From the NCBI RefSeq assembly GCF_037176765.1, contig NC_090034.1:91225000-91288999 (forward strand): a stretch of DNA of 64,000 bases. The letters run 5' to 3'. The position numbers and the translations under genes are program-made. Positions 1-14,085 of this stretch are shown here, in pieces. The notes below the pieces were generated by a model. It was not told where the DNA came from and made no database searches. It saw only the letters and a program-made list of their open reading frames with translations. The first letter of the stretch is position 1, and each line of letters starts with the position of its first letter. Origin of the DNA: Anolis sagrei. Lineage: Eukaryota; Chordata; Lepidosauria; Squamata; Anolidae.

Positions 1-603
1 TGACCTCTCCCAGTGGTTTCATGTATGTGTTAACAGCAATGAGGGACAAAACAAAATATAAAAGTGCCATGATTTAGGAGATTAGGCAGCATCTGGTCTG
101 TGTAGATGGAAGTGTGAAGTGAGAATTTTATTACTATGAATAACACAGGTGGCAATTACAAATAATCCAATCTAGTTCTCTGATATGTGCATATGTAATT
201 GTTAATAGATAATATTTTAGGCTTTATTATTTGCTTGAGATGTGGCAGTCAAAAAGGATTCATTTCTTAGTGTTTCATGCCATTACAGTATTTGTTGTTC
301 AGGTTCATTCCCTTTGCAATATTGCCAGATTAATCTGTTCAGAATCTTATACAAAAATCCCCTTGTATTCTAGATAATCTGTTTCATCCAGAAATCCCTG
401 GTGTTGAGAGGCCACTTTAGGTAGACGTCTTGTATTTTATAACTGATGTCATGTTCTTGAATAAATAAAAAAGATTATTCTTATTAATTGATTTATCGCA
501 GTGGACTTGAACTATAGAAGATAGTTTTTATCTTTCTGCTGCAAATGAACAAACAGGATGAAATTTTTATAAACTTCTTCCCTATCTTTTTCTGAAATTG
601 CAG

Positions 604-627
604 AACAGCTTTGCAGCTGATCCAGGA
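604..627 (+). CDS. Short repeat exon A1 (NSFAADPG)
   Basis: 24-nt phase-0 exon after a ...AAATTGCAG acceptor, followed by GTAAGTATC. First exon of the array visible here; its partner 57-nt exon upstream is outside the window. Confidence 0.85.
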
Positions 628-3600
628 GTAAGTATCAGCAATATAAATTACAAATCTAGAATTACGTTAATACATTTGAAATCATTGCTTTGTTTGGATT
701 CGAATAGTTATTTTTAAAATTCCCAAGATTTCATTCAAGAAAAACCTGCCTTAGTATACAGAAATTGATTTGGCATTTTCTTTGAAGAGAAAATTGATTC
801 AATGTTTAAATTCCGCATCATTTAGGTACCCTCCCAGCCATGGTACTGTTCTGTCATTTGGATTTACATACATGTTGACATCAGTTGATTCGATAGCTTT
901 ACTATGGGCCCTTCCAGACAGGTCAGAAACCTAGAAAGAACTGGGTTATTTTAACCCAGTTCTTCCTGGATTTGTATCACCACCCTCAACGTAAACCTTG
1001 GGCTTTTCCTTGAGGAGTTCCTAGATGCCATCCCCCAGTCCCCATCCCCCCCCCCAAAAAAACCCAAAACTTACCCGAGGGGCCTTCCAGCAGTACAGGC
1101 CCCTCCGCTAAATACTCTTGATGCATAAAAATGATGGTATGAGGTGAGGGAGGAGAGATTTTCTCCACCTTCTGGTGCTTCATTTTCACATGTCAGAAGT
1201 ACTCCGTAGAGGGGGCTGTGCTGCCGGGAGGCCCCTTGGATAAGTTTTTTTGGGGGGGGGGAGGGGGAATGGGACTGAGGGGAGGGAGTGGGTGCCCTTC
1301 AGATCCTTCAGTCTCCAGGAGTCCAAAGAACTGGGATGGCTATTGGGATTGACCCACAGAGCTGACACCTGGCATCCTCACAGGGCCCAAACCTTGAAGG
1401 ATCTGGACCAGTTTTCTCTAGATTAATTCAGTTTAACCTGAGGTGTCATTTGGATGCCTCAGGTAAAACTGAAACAGGTCCAACATTTGGGCCTGTCTGG
1501 AAGGGCCCTATATCTCTCAAAGTATAGGAAACTGTACAAAACTTTATGGAACTGCTCATAGATGAAAGGAGCCATTCCATACTAACACATCATCTTGTGC
1601 ACTTATTTTTACAGAGTGTAGACAGCTTTAATGGCAATGCAATTGGTGGCAACAGTTTCGACAACAATGCAGTAAGTCCAGGGGGTCTGTCAATTGTCAA
1701 TTTGATTTGGGAAATTTGTTTTTTTTTGTTTGTTTGTTTGTTTTGCTACAAGCAATCAAACAAAGAGGATGAAATCTTGATAAAACCTGACATGTTTTGG
1801 AGAAATACTAAAGTTCTTCCCTATTTCCTTTTTGAAATTGCAGAACAGCTTTGCAGCCAACCCAGGAGTAAGTATCAGCAATATAAATGACTGACTGAAT
1901 CTAATGTTATGATAATATATTTAAAATTATTGCTTTCTGTGCCTTTTGAATAACTATTTTAAAAATTTCCAGGGTTTTGATTAACATAATCTTATCCCAC
2001 CCCATCCCTAATATAAAAAAGTCAAATTGAGCATCTTCAATCATTTTATTTATTTTAAGAAAAAAAGGACTAAATAATAAGGTAGCTGATCTGCTGGTCT
2101 GGAATCTGTATTTGGTAGCAATGATGTAGCAAGAAAAAATTGTATCAAAATCTGAACTTTGGAGTCCAAATGCAAATGATGTTTAGAGACAAACCATATC
2201 CTCTTGGTAGCCTGGCTGCAGTAGTTCTGTTCTATCATTTGGAGTTTCAAAAGTGTTTACTATAGTTGATTCAATAGGTCTAATCTTTCTGGGACTACAG
2301 ACTATCTCTCTCAATGTATAAGAAACTGTAAATAGCTTGTGTAACTGCTCATAAACTGAAGGAATTACAAAATGCTAACACATCAACTTTGTACTTTTTT
2401 GTAGAGTGTAGACAGTTTTAATAACAATGCGATTGGTGGTAACAGCTTTGATGGCAATTCGGTAAGTACAAGGAGGAGTCTGTCAATTGTCCAGTCTTGT
2501 TTGCCCACCAGTTTGAGGGACCCTATGTCTGTTCCTCTGTCAGATGGTCTTAGGCAAATGTATTGTCGAAGGCTTTCATGCCTGGAATCACTGGGTTGTT
2601 GTAGGTTTTTTCGACAGTATGGCCATGTTAAGCAGTCCACTAGAAAACTATCCTGTCCCTACTTTAAGTTCTGCACCTTATTTCGGCCCTCTTATCGGCC
2701 ACCACAACACTTCCAACTATAGTATTCCCCAACAGGGCATGCATATTTTGAAGGTGTACTGAACTTCTTCCATATCTTCTTTTTATATTTTCAGAACAGC
2801 TTTGCAGCTGATCCAGGTGTAAGTATCATCAATAGAAATGAACAGCTGAAATTAGCATTATGTTAATACATTTCAAATCATTGCTCTTTTTGGATTATGA
2901 TAGTTATTTTAAAAATTCCCAAGGTTTGATTCAAGAAAAATCTGCCTTGCCCCATCCCCAAGATAAAGAAATGGATTTGTAGAGAAAATGGATTGAACAC
3001 AGCAGTGTGTGAAATTCTGTAGGTCGATTTGGATTTTTGGTAATTTTGGCGATTTGTCAGGCAAACTGCCAAAAACAAAACAGGGGAGAACCCCGTCTGA
3101 AGCCTTACCAGAACTAAACATAAGCTGCTGAATCTTTCAGCTAAATTTGGGAAAGATTCATTGATTCAGACTTATTTTTCATCATTGGTATTCTGATGGT
3201 TTTTTTTCCTTTGCAAACACAAGCAGCAATCACTCCGTGGTGGAGGTGATGAAGCTGAGTGGCAAGAGCAGCCACACTTGCTGCTGAATGTTTCTCAGCC
3301 AATTTGACAGCTTGTTTTGTCCGTTTTCCTCCCCTCTTGTGGCGCATCCTGTTTTGGACTTAAAATCCCAGAAATTACTGGGAAGCAAAATGTTCTGAAA
3401 CTTGGGATGGGGATGAAGGTAATGGACCTAAATGTGTCCTACAAGTGTGCTAGGTTTCATCCTGATAGCTGTAAACATGACAGACAAACAATGTTTGTGA
3501 ATGTGGCCAGCTTCATCATGTTTCTCAGCCAATCAGAGGGCTGGTTCTGTCCATTCTCCTCTCCTCTTGTAGTGCACACTGTCTTGGACTTAAAATCCCA

Positions 3601-6600
3601 GAAATCTCTGTTGTAGTTTTTTTAAAAATGTTATTGGGAAACAATTTAAATTTTCCCCCAAAAGCAGTGGATTACTGAAATGTTCTGAAACTTGGGGGGC
3701 TTATGGTCATTAATGTGTCCTACAAGTATATCAAGTTTTTGGTAACCCTAAAAATGACAAAGAAATGAGCCTCTAAAGTTTCCCCATTGCCACAAATAGA
3801 CCAAAACTTACTTAAATGAAAATGGAACTCAGCGTTCTGAATTACAAATCTCAACGGCCTCCTTCCTAATCTTGGAGGCCGTTGGAGGACGGACCCAAAA
3901 TTCGATATGAAAACAGAACTGATTTCTGCAGTTGCACACACCTCTAGCTGAATATTTTAAGACCATATCCTCTTGGTAGCTCACATACAATACTGTTCTT
4001 CATTTGGAATTACATAAGCATTGGCATCTGTTGATTCAATAGCTTTACTATGTATGGGATTACTAGTTATGTCTCTCAGTATAGAAAACTGGACAAAATT
4101 TTATGGAATGCTCTTAGGAAGGAGCTGTCAAATACTAATACATCATCTTATGCACCTTTCTTCCATAGAGCTCAGGCAGTTTTAATGGCAATAGAATTGG
4201 TGGTAACAGCTTCGACAACAATGTGGTAAGTAAGGGGATCTGTTAATTGGGGGTTGAACTAGATGGCCCATGTGGTCTCTTCCAACTCTATTATTCTATA
4301 ATTCTATCAATTGTGCAAGTTTATTTCCTCACCGGTTTGAGAGACCCTGTCAGCTGGTGGTGGACAAAATTTCTCATTTTATGGGGAGGTCCAGGGGATA
4401 TTCACCCCTGGGTCGCATGTATTTCCCCACCCCTGCTCTATGGCTTTTAACCATACATTCCATTCTCAGCCAATTCTACCGTTCCTTCTGCACATGCTTA
4501 ATATATATGATTCTGCATTATTTCAGTTATTTCATTCTCTCGCATGAAAGCATGAACAGTAGGCCTGGGTAACAACGAAAAAATTTGTTTCTAAAATCGA
4601 TTCGTTTTTTGGGGGTTTTTGCGTTTCGATATTTAAAAGAATTCCGAAATTTTTCTTTTAAAAAGTTCGATATTTACGAAATTTCGTAAATGTTAAAAAA
4701 AATACGAAACATTGACGAAACAAATACGAAACAATAACGAATTGATTCGTTAATGGCGGACGCGACCGCGCAATACGCTAAAAACCCTCCAAATGGGACA
4801 GGGGGAACTTCTGAAGCTTCCCTCTCCCTCTGTTGTTGACTGTTGGTGTGATATTATAATTTTTTTCACTAATTAAACAAAAAACAACTATAAAACTTGC
4901 CCCAGACATGCGGAAATAATAACGAAACGACCTCAAACCGATAACGAAACGAATACATAACGATCTGAAGCATTTACGAAATGGATTTAAAAATTTGTTT
5001 CGTTTTTAAGTTGCTCCAGAATGGTTCGTTATCGCTTCGTTATCAAAAAAATAACGAATTTTTAACGAATTACGAATTAACGAAACGAAACCGCCCAGCC
5101 CTAATGAACAGTATGAATTCCCCAGTTGTTAAGTGAGTTCACAAAAGTTGTTTTAGTGGAAGTCAGGTGTGGTGACCCTTAGTATTTTTTCAATCCATGC
5201 TTTTAATTGTCATAGTTTCCTGACACATAAAAAACAAAATATTTAATGATTTCTCCATTTAAATTTTCATTCCTTCCCATCCTATAAACTGGACCTTTTA
5301 ATTATTTCAATGAAAGGATATACTCAAGTGGGTTTTACTACAGAAGATTTTTTTCCTTGATGCCAACAAACAAACAGAATCACATCTTGCTAAAGGCTTG
5401 CATGTTTTGAAGACATACTAAACTTCTTCCCTATCTCCTTTTTTAAATTGCAGAACAGCTTTGCAGCTCAACCAGGAGTAAGTACCAGAAATAGAGATGA
5501 CTGGCTGAATCTAGCATTATGCTAATATATTTGAAATGACTGCTTACTTTCGATTTGAAAAGCAATTTTAGAAATCTACAGGGCTTTGTTCAAGAAAATG
5601 TTGGCCCACCTCTGTATAAATAAATGAATTTGGGCATGCATTTCTTTTGTAGAGAAGATGGACTAAATGTTTAAAGCTCACAATCTTTTGGTAGCCTGAC
5701 TTCACTGTCCTTCATTTGCATTTACATACATATTGATGTCAATTGATTCCATAGATTTACTATGACTGGGACTACCAATTATGTATTTCGATATATAGGA
5801 AACTATAAAAAAATGTTGCTTATAGACCGAAGGAGATATCAAATACAATAACACATGATCTTATGCACTTTTATGTAGAGTGCAGACAGTTTTAATAACA
5901 ACGCAATTGGTGGTAACAGCTTTGACGGCAATTCGGTAAGTACAAGGAGACTATTGTATGTGAAACATTCTGAAATTTGGTGGGCTAACAGTGGTAACTG
6001 TGTTCTACCATTATAGCAAGCTTCACCCCAATAGCTTTAAAAATGAGGGAGAATGGAGCCCCTGAAATTTCCCCAATTATAGTAATTTATGCACAATTAC
6101 TGTAATGAAATAGTAACATTTCATTACTGTTGTTAAAGTAACATTTTTTTTCATTATACTTTAAAAATGAAATGCCAGTGCCCCCCAGTTTTGCAATAAC
6201 TTTTAAACCATTTTGTTTTATGGATTGCACATCCCTACTAAAATACCCAGCTCTTTAGGGCATAGTCTCATAGGGCATGGTCTTCAGACCTCTGATCATT
6301 TTAGTGGCCCTCCTTCAAGTATAATTTTGTGTAAATTAAGTCCTGTATTGCACAATATTTCTTCAGTCTAGTGTCCTATTTGTCATGGCTTTCACACACG
6401 TAGGAAACACAATTTCTGCATTTAAAAATATTATTTCCTTCCCACACCATAATTTGAACTTGTGGCACAGCTGGCTAGGAGTCAGCTGCATTAAGATCAC
6501 TACTGACTTAAAGATCATGAGTTCGAAGCCAGCCTGGGTTGGAGTGAGCTCCCAACCAAAATTTTGTAGCTTGTTGTAGACCTTTGCAGCCCGAAAGACA

Positions 6601-9600
6601 GTTAAGTAGGAAATTTAGGTACCACTTATGTGGGGAGGCTAATTTAACTGATTTACGAGGCCATAAAAATCTCCAGGAAGTATGCAAAGAATAAGGAAAG
6701 TACTTCATCAGTTTCACAAATGGACAATGAAGCAACAGCTCCCCTGGTGGCCAGAAGCTGGAATGTTAAATAGCCTCTGCGTGTCTGTCTAGTGTCTATG
6801 TTGTGTGTCTATGGCATTGAATGTTTGCCATGTATATGTACATTGTAATCCACCCTGAGTCCCCTGAGGGGTGAGAAGGGCATAATATAAATAATGTATA
6901 TAAATAAATAAATAAATATTAGTATTATGAATGACTGTACTGAAGTGGCTTTTCACTATGGAAGATTTTTATTCTCTGTTGCAAACAAACAAACAGGATT
7001 AAATCTTGAAAAAAAATCTTACATGTTTTGAAGACATACTAAACCCTTTCTCTATTTCTGTTATACAATTGCAGAACAGCTTTGCAGCTGATCCAGGAGT
7101 AAGTATCAGCAATACTGATGACTGACTGACTCTAACATTATGTTAATATATTTGAAATCATAGCTTTCTTTGGATTTGAATAGCTGTTTTAAAAATGTCC
7201 AAGATTTAGTTCAAGATAAACTTGCCTCACTTTGTCCCCAATATAAAGAAATGGGTTTGATAATCTATTTTCTTTAGAACAGTGCTTTTCAACATGTGGG
7301 TCCCCAGATGTTTTGGCCTTCAACTCCCTGAAATCCTAACCGCTGGTAAACTGGCTGGGATTTCTGGGAGTTGTAGGCCAAAACACCTGGGGAACCACAG
7401 GTTGAGAAACACTACTTTAGAGAAAACGAATATAACGTTTTAAGTTCACATCTTCTTTGCATGCCAACTGCAGTACTATTGTATCATTTGGATTTACATA
7501 AGTATTGACATCAATTGATTCAATAGCTTTACTGAAGACTGACAGGTCGCAGGTTCAAATCCGAGGAGAGCCTGGATGAGCTCCAGCTCCCCATGTGGGG
7601 ACATGAGAGAAGCCTCCTACAGGGATGGTAAAACATCAAAACATCCGGGCGTCCCCTGGGCAATGTCCTTGCAGACAGCCAATTCTCTCACACCAGAAGT
7701 AACTTGCAGTTTCTCAAGTCATTCCCGACATGAAAAAAAAATAGTTTTACTATATTTGGGACTAACAATTATATCTCTTGTTGTATAATACACTGTGAGA
7801 AATCTTATGGAACTGCTCATAGATGGAAGGAGTTGCCAAATTCTAACACTTTATCTTATGTCCTTTTTTATTATAGAGTGCAAACAGTTTCAATGGCAAT
7901 GCTATTGGTGGTGGCAGCTTCGACAACAACGCAGTAAGTACAGGGGTCTGTCAATTGCCAATTTGCGTTAGAAAATTTGAGGGGTTTTTTTTTTGCAAAC
8001 AAATGGTGAAATCTTGATCAAGATTTGCATGTTTTGGAGAAATACTAAATTTCTTCCCTCTCATTTTTTAAAATTGCAGAACAGCTTTGCAGCTGATCCA
8101 GGAGTAAGTATCTCAACCTAGTATTTTCTTAATATATTTGAAATCACTGTTTTCATTGTGTTTGCATTTTGAATTTTAAAAATTCCCAGGGTTTGGACTG
8201 AGAAAAATCTTCCCTAGCCCATCTCCTATATAAAGCAATTGCTTTGAGCATCCAATTGTGGGCTTTTTATAGCAAAAATGTGCTAAATGTTTGAAAGGCA
8301 TCAACAGCATAGCTGATTTCTTAGTCTCGAATCTATATTTGGCAGTGATAAAAGGTAAAGGTAAAGGTAGTCCCCTGACATTAAGTCCAGTCATGTCTGA
8401 CTCTGGGGTGTGGTGCTCATCTCCATTTCTAAGCCGAAGAGCCAGCGTTGTCCGTAGACACCTCCAAGGTCATGTGGCCGGCATGACTGCATGGAGCGCC
8501 GTCACCTTCCCGCCGGAGCGGTACCTATTGATCTACTCACATTTGCATGTTTTCGAACTGCTAGGTTGGCAGAAGCTAGGGCTGACAGCGGAAGCTCACG
8601 CCGCTCCCCGGAATCGAACCTGCGACCTTTCGCTCAACAAGCTCAGCAGTAGTAAAAAAGAAAATAGATAGGAATCTGAACTTTGGAGTCAAAATGCAAA
8701 GTATGTTTAGAGGCAATCCATATTCTCTTGGAAGCCCAAGTACAGTAGTTCCGTTCTATCATTTGGAATTACAAAAGTGTTTACTGTCGTTGATTCAATA
8801 GGTCTACTTTGTTTGGATCTACAAACTATATCTCTTAATAAATAAGAAACTGTAAATAAATTGTGCATCTGCTCATAGACCAAAATATTAACACATGAAC
8901 TTTGTACTTTTTTTTATAGAGCACAGGCAGTTTTAATAACAATGCAATTGGTGGCAACAGCTTTAACGGCAATGTGGTAAGTACAGGTAGTCTGTCAAAT
9001 GTCCAATCTTGTTTGCCCACCAGTTTGAGGGATCCTGTGTCTGGGTTGCTGTGAGTTGTCCAGGAAGTATGGCCATGTTCCAGAAGCATCCAAACATGAA
9101 TCAAGGAACACGAAAGGCACTGCAGACTAATTCAACCTGAGAAGTCAGCCATAGCAGAGCACCTGATGAACGAACCTGGACACAACGTATTATTTGAGAA
9201 CACAGAAATGCTGGACCATTCCAACAGCCACCATGTCAGACTACATGGAAAAGCCATTGAAATCCACAAGCATGTGGACAATTCCAACAGAAAGGAGGAG
9301 ACCATGAAAATGAACCTAATCTGGCTAATAGTATTAAAAACTCTAAAATAAGGACAGTAAATTAATAGGGACACTCAAACAATAGGGAAATTCTAGACAT
9401 GAATAATTCATAGCCAGCTAAACCTCCCAACAAAGGATTCCCCCAGGCAGCACTCAGCCAAGCTTTGAAGCTGCAATGCCATTCAATGCTAATCAAGGTG
9501 GCCAATTGCAACATTCACACTTGCCTCAAGCAGACAAGAATACTTTCTCTCTCCCCCCCCCCCCCCCCGGACATTCCACAGATACATAAACCTCACTTGC

Positions 9601-10444
9601 CTAGTTTCCAACACTCAAAACCACTGAGCGGGGCAGCAAAATGTCAGGAGATAATATTTCTGGAATATGGCTAAACAGCCCAAAAGACTCACAGCAACCC
9701 AGTGATTCCAGCCATGAAAGCCTTCAACAACACATTGATCCTGTAACTGTTTCTCCGTCAGCAGTCTTAGGCAAAGTTTCTCATTTTACAGGTGGGCCCA
9801 GAGGAAATTCACCCCTATGTCCCATGTATTTGAATTCTTGCCATAGTTTGTAAGCCACCCTGAGTCCCCCTTCGGGGGTGAGAAGGGCAGGGTATAAGTA
9901 CAATAAAATAAATAAATAAATACATACATACATATTTACCCACTCTGCACTATAGTCTCTAAACATAAATTCAATGATCAGTCAATTCTAGCTTCTGAAA
10001 ATATCGAAAAAACCTACAACAAACCAATTCTAGCTTTCCCTTTGCACAAGTTCAGTATACACAACTTTGTATTATTTCAGTTTTTTCATTCTCTCACATT
10101 CAAGCAAGAACTGCATCATTTCCCTATTTGGGTTTTTGTAGGTGGTTCAAGCTATATAGCCATATTCTAGAGAAGCATTCTCTCCTGACATTTCATCTGC
10201 ATCTATGGTAGGCACCTCAATGGTTGTGAGGTCCCTATTTGTTGATTAAGTTCACAAATGTTCTTCAGTGGAGGTCTTGCATTGTATAACAGGTCTGGTA
10301 TTCTTTAGCAAACAAAAAAAGATTATTATCCTGTTATTTCATAGCACATGAAACATCTCAATGGATTCTGTGAAGAAAAGAAAGTGTTCGTAACTGAAAA
10401 GAGTGCAAAGAATCCATGTGGTACTTTTCTGTAGATGAAGTCCA

Positions 10445-10493
<49 letters not shown>

Positions 10494-13033
10494 CAGGGCT
10501 CTCATTCTCATGGTTTGCATAAACACATGAAACACAATTTTTAACCATTTCTCCATTTGAAATAGTCTTTCCTTTCCCACCCATAAGCTAGACCTTTTTA
10601 TTATTATCATCAATGTCCAAACTAGGAGCCTCCGGTGGTGCAATGGGTTAAACCCTTGTGCTGGCAGGAATGAAGACCGACAGGTTGCAGGTTCAATCTG
10701 GGGAAAGCGTGGATGAGCTCCCTCTGTCAGATCCAGCTCCTCATGCAGGGACATGAGAAAAGCCTTCCACAAGGATGGTAAAACATCAAAACATCTGAGT
10801 GTCCCCTGGGTAACGTCCTTGCAGATGGCCAATTCTCTTGTGTCAGAAGCGATTTGCCGTTTCTCAAGTCGCTCCTGACACACACAAAATGGCCATACTG
10901 AAGTGGTGTTTTACTACATAAGATTTAGTCTTTGTACTTTTTATTACTGTTATGAATGGATTTATTATAGTGGATTTTTACTATAGAAGATTTTCTCTCT
11001 TTCATCTGCAAATGGAAAAACAAACAGGATAAAATCTTGCATGTTTTGGAGACATACTAAACTTTCTCCTTTTTAAAATTGCAGAACAGCTTTGCAGCTG
11101 ATCCAGGAGTAAGTATCAGCAATAGAAATGAACAGCTGAAATTTGAATGATGTTAATACCCTGGTGGCGCAGCAGGTTAAACCGCTGAGCTGCTGAACTT
11201 GCTGACCAAAAGGTTGGAGGTTCAAATCCAGAGAGCAGGGTGAGCTCCCACTATTAGTCCTAGCTTCTGCCAAACTAGCAGTTAGAATACATGGAAAGGT
11301 AATGGCACTCTATGCAGTCATGCTGGCCACATGACCTTGGAGATGTCTATGGACAACACTAGCTCTTTGTCTTAGAAATTGAGCTGAGCACCTACCCCCA
11401 GAGTCAGACATGACGGGACTTAATGTCAAGGGGAAACCTTTACCTTAAAACATTTCCAATGCTTGCTATCTTTGAAATTGAATTTTTTTAAAAAAAATCT
11501 CAAGATATTATTTTTAAAAATCTGCCTCTCCTTATTGTCAATATAAAGAAATGGATTTGAGCATCTACTTCCTTTGTAGAGAAAATGGGTTGAATATTGT
11601 AAGCCCACATCCTCTGGGTATCCTGACTTCAGTACTCTTCTATCCTTTGGATTTACATATGTGTTGACATCAGTTGATTCAATAGCGTTACTATGACTGG
11701 GACTACCAAATATTTTTCACGATGTATATGAAATTGTACAAAATGTAATGGAACTGCTCATAGACTGAAAGAGTCACCAAATAATAATGAATCACTTTGT
11801 CCCCCCCTTTTTCGGCAGAGTGCGAACAGTTTCAATGGCAATGCAATTGGTGGGAACAGCTTCGATAACAACGCTGTAAGTATAAGGGGTCTGTCAGTAG
11901 CCCAATCTTTTTTGACCACCAGTTTGAGTGATCCTGTCTATTTCTTTGTCAGTTGCCCTTATGCATTTTTAATCTCATTTTATAGGTGGGTCCAGGGAAA
12001 TTTATCCCTGCATCCCCTGTATTTACAAAACCATGCTTTATGGTTTCTAACCATACATTCCATGACCAATCAATTCCACATTTCCTTCTGAACCTGCTCA
12101 GTATACCCATGAACTGTATCATTTCTCATTCCTTGTTGAGTTCAATCACTAAAGCTCTTTGGGTGGAAGTTTTGTGTCATGCTCTTTTACAAGAAAAAAG
12201 ATTATTATTCTGTTCTTATATAGCACAGAAACCACCTCAGTGGATTCTATGAAGCAAGACTGTGTTCTGAACAAAAAAGAGTGCAAAAATCCTTGTGAAA
12301 TTTTGTGTAGATTAAGTCCAAAATTGCAAAAAAAAAAAATTCAATCCAGGCTTGCAATTGTTATGGTTTTCACACACACCGCAAATACTGTTTTTAATTG
12401 TTTCTTCATTTAAAATATCCTTTCCTTCCCATCACATAAATTGCACTTATTATTATTGTTATTATTATTTGTACTGGGGTGGCCTGGCCTTTTATGAAAT
12501 CCCCCATGGCACAGTGGGTTAAACCACTAAGTTACTTTACTTGCTGTCCAAAAGGTTGGCGATCAAAATCCAGGGAGTGGGGTTAGCTCCCAATGTTAGC
12601 CCCAGCTTCTGCTAACCTAGCAGTTTGAAAAATGCACAAGTGAGTAGATTAATAGGTACTGGTTCTGTGGAAAGGTAACAATCGTCCATGCAGTCATGCT
12701 GGCCATATGACCTTGGAGGTGTCTACGGACAATGTCGGTTCTTCAGCTTAGAAATGGAGATGAGCACCACCACACAGACTTAATGTCAAGGGGAAACCTT
12801 TAGCTTTACTAGTGACTTTAGACTTTAAAAGATTTTTTCTCTCTGTTGAAAATAAAAAAAAAAACAAGCAGGATGAAATGTTGATAAAGCCTTGCATGTT
12901 TTGGAAACGTACTGAACTTATTCCCTATCTCTTTTTCAAAAAATTGCAGAATAGCTTTGCCGCTGATCCAGGAGTAAGTATCATCAATACAAATGATCAT
13001 TATGAAATTAGCCTTAGGTTAACACATTTCAAA

Positions 13034-13066
<33 letters not shown>

Positions 13067-13943
13067 TTTTAAAAATCCCTGGGGTTTTGTTTGAGAAAAA
13101 GCTGTCCCACCTCAATCCCAATATAAAGAAATGGATTTGATAATCTATTTTTTAGTTGAAAATAATGGATTAAACATTTAAAGCCGACATTCTCTTGGTA
13201 ACCTGGCTACATTACTATTTTCTCATTTCAATTTACATAAATATTGACATAAGTTGATTCAACAGATTTATTCTGACTGGGACTACTATGTCTCTTGATG
13301 TTTAGGAAACTGTCATTAATGTTATGGAACTGCTCAATGACCAAAGGAGCCACCAAATTCTAACGAGTCATTTTGTGCCCCTTTTTTGGTAGAGTGCGAA
13401 CAGTTTTAATGGCAATGCAATTGGTGGGAACAGTTTTGACAACAATGCGGTAAGTATGGAGGGTCTTTAAATTGTCCCCTGTTTATTTCCCCACCATTTT
13501 GAGGCAGCCTCTGTCTCTGTCAGCTGGTCTTGGGCAAAGTTTCTCATTTTACAAGGAGGTCCAGGGGAAAGTCACACTTGGGTCCCTGTATTTACAAACC
13601 CATGGGCTATGGTTTTTAACCATAAATTCCATGATCAATCAATTCCAGATTTCCTTCTGAACCTGCTTAATATACCCATGAACTGTATGATTTCCCCCTC
13701 TCGTTGAGTTAATTCACAAAAGTTCTTTGGGTGGAAGTTTTGTATTTTATAACAGGTGTTGTGCTATTTAACAAATAAAAAAGTTTATTATTCTATTCTT
13801 ATATGGCACAGAAACCTCCTCAATGGATTCTGTGAAGAAAGTGTTCTGAACAAAAAAGAGTGCAAAACTCCTTGTGAAATGTTGTGTAGATTAAGTCCAA
13901 AATTTAAAACAAATGTTCAATCCAGGGATCTAATTGTTATAGT

Positions 13944-13979
<36 letters not shown>

Positions 13980-14045
13980 CAAACACTATTTTAAACCATT
14001 TCTCCATTTAAAATATTCTTTCCTTCCCGTCACTATAAACTGCAC

Positions 14046-14085
<40 letters not shown>

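Noticed and set aside
1-603. Search for a further repeat exon or gene start before A1
   Set aside because: No 57-nt exon, signal peptide or promoter could be supported; intron-like AT-rich sequence only.
10326-10883. 185-codon reverse frame
   Set aside because: Runs through a SINE and a (TA)n repeat (Ile-Tyr run); no family match and no splice context.
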